From: Aphrophora alni
Lineage: Eukaryota; Arthropoda; Insecta; Hemiptera; Aphrophoridae
NCBI GenBank assembly: GCA_963513935.1
Contig: OY740768.1
Location: forward strand, 72,702,877-72,766,876
Direction of reading: 5' to 3'
Length of the DNA: 64,000 bases
Shown: in pieces, positions 63,696 through 64,000 of the stretch
Numbering within the stretch: the stretch's first letter is position 1
How the letters are laid out: the number at the start of each line of letters is the position of its first letter
Position numbers and translations under genes: made by a program
Notes under the pieces: model-generated
What the model was told of the DNA's origin: nothing
Databases searched by the model: none
The model's input: the letters and a program-made list of their open reading frames with translations, nothing else

Positions 63696-64000
63696 GTCTG
63701 TTGAAAAGGATTTTTAAATTATTTGTTTATCTATTTATAAATATAAAAATAATTTATCTCATTGGCTCTAAAGGTATCGTACATGTAAAAATATATTTCT
63801 TATTCTAATTCTATAAATAAAAACAAGATGTAGGCCTAAGCACATTAATAGACTATTAAAACTCAATTAAAACCTACTCTACATAAATTAGTTGTTTTGC
63901 TACATGCTAACGAATTTTCCTACAGGGAAGTAAGTTTGTTCCATTAAAAGTTTCGAATTTTAATGAAATTCTTATAAACCTTTTACTTTTTCTATTATAA

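Overview
This window is nuclear DNA of an animal, almost certainly an insect. It is very AT-rich (visibly about 70% A+T), has no prokaryote-like gene density, carries one clear spliced exon with GT-AG borders, and is full of decayed transposons of insect type: Jockey-like LINE, pogo/Tigger, Tc1/mariner, Helitron-type helicase and foldback elements. Short CCTAA runs match the insect telomere unit TTAGG. I cannot place the order from the sequence alone; Hemiptera is only a guess.

The one confident host coding feature is a 247-bp exon on the minus strand at 9630-9876. It encodes the end of the pro-domain and the start of the catalytic domain of neuroendocrine convertase 2 (PC2, amontillado in flies), up to the Asp-Asp-Gly motif. 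No other exon of that gene is recognisable, so most of the window probably lies in its long introns or flanks. Nothing looks like an operon, a CRISPR array or a tRNA/rRNA gene.

Region by region: 1-9.6 kb holds an LTR-like element (2583-3046), TA and GA microsatellites, a broken PIF1/Helitron-type helicase (5320-6130) and a broken mariner-type transposase (6320-6770). 9.6-18 kb holds the PC2 exon, a CpG-rich patch (12530-12665), a 171-bp foldback element (12728-12898) and a diverged repeat family. 18-26 kb holds a LINE tail relic, a 1034-bp pogo/Tigger-like transposon with perfect 23-bp TIRs and TA target duplication (20349-21382), hammerhead-like foldback elements and a second LTR candidate (25318-25681). 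27.2-27.8 kb is a 22-copy 26-bp minisatellite. 29.2-32.5 kb is a frameshifted Jockey-like LINE on the minus strand, followed by a SINE-like repeat. 33-64 kb has no recognisable coding sequence, but holds many pairwise repeats, including a second inverted copy of the 2583 LTR at 45396-45926.

The most interesting structure is a dispersed set of five short sequences (near 19.0, 22.7, 36.4, 39.0 and 60.6 kb). On the minus strand each reads roughly CUGAGGA, a short hairpin, then GAAAC and usually GUH, resembling the hammerhead-ribozyme core known from Penelope-like retroelements. Three of the five sit inside long inverted repeats, and a compensatory base change keeps one hairpin paired.
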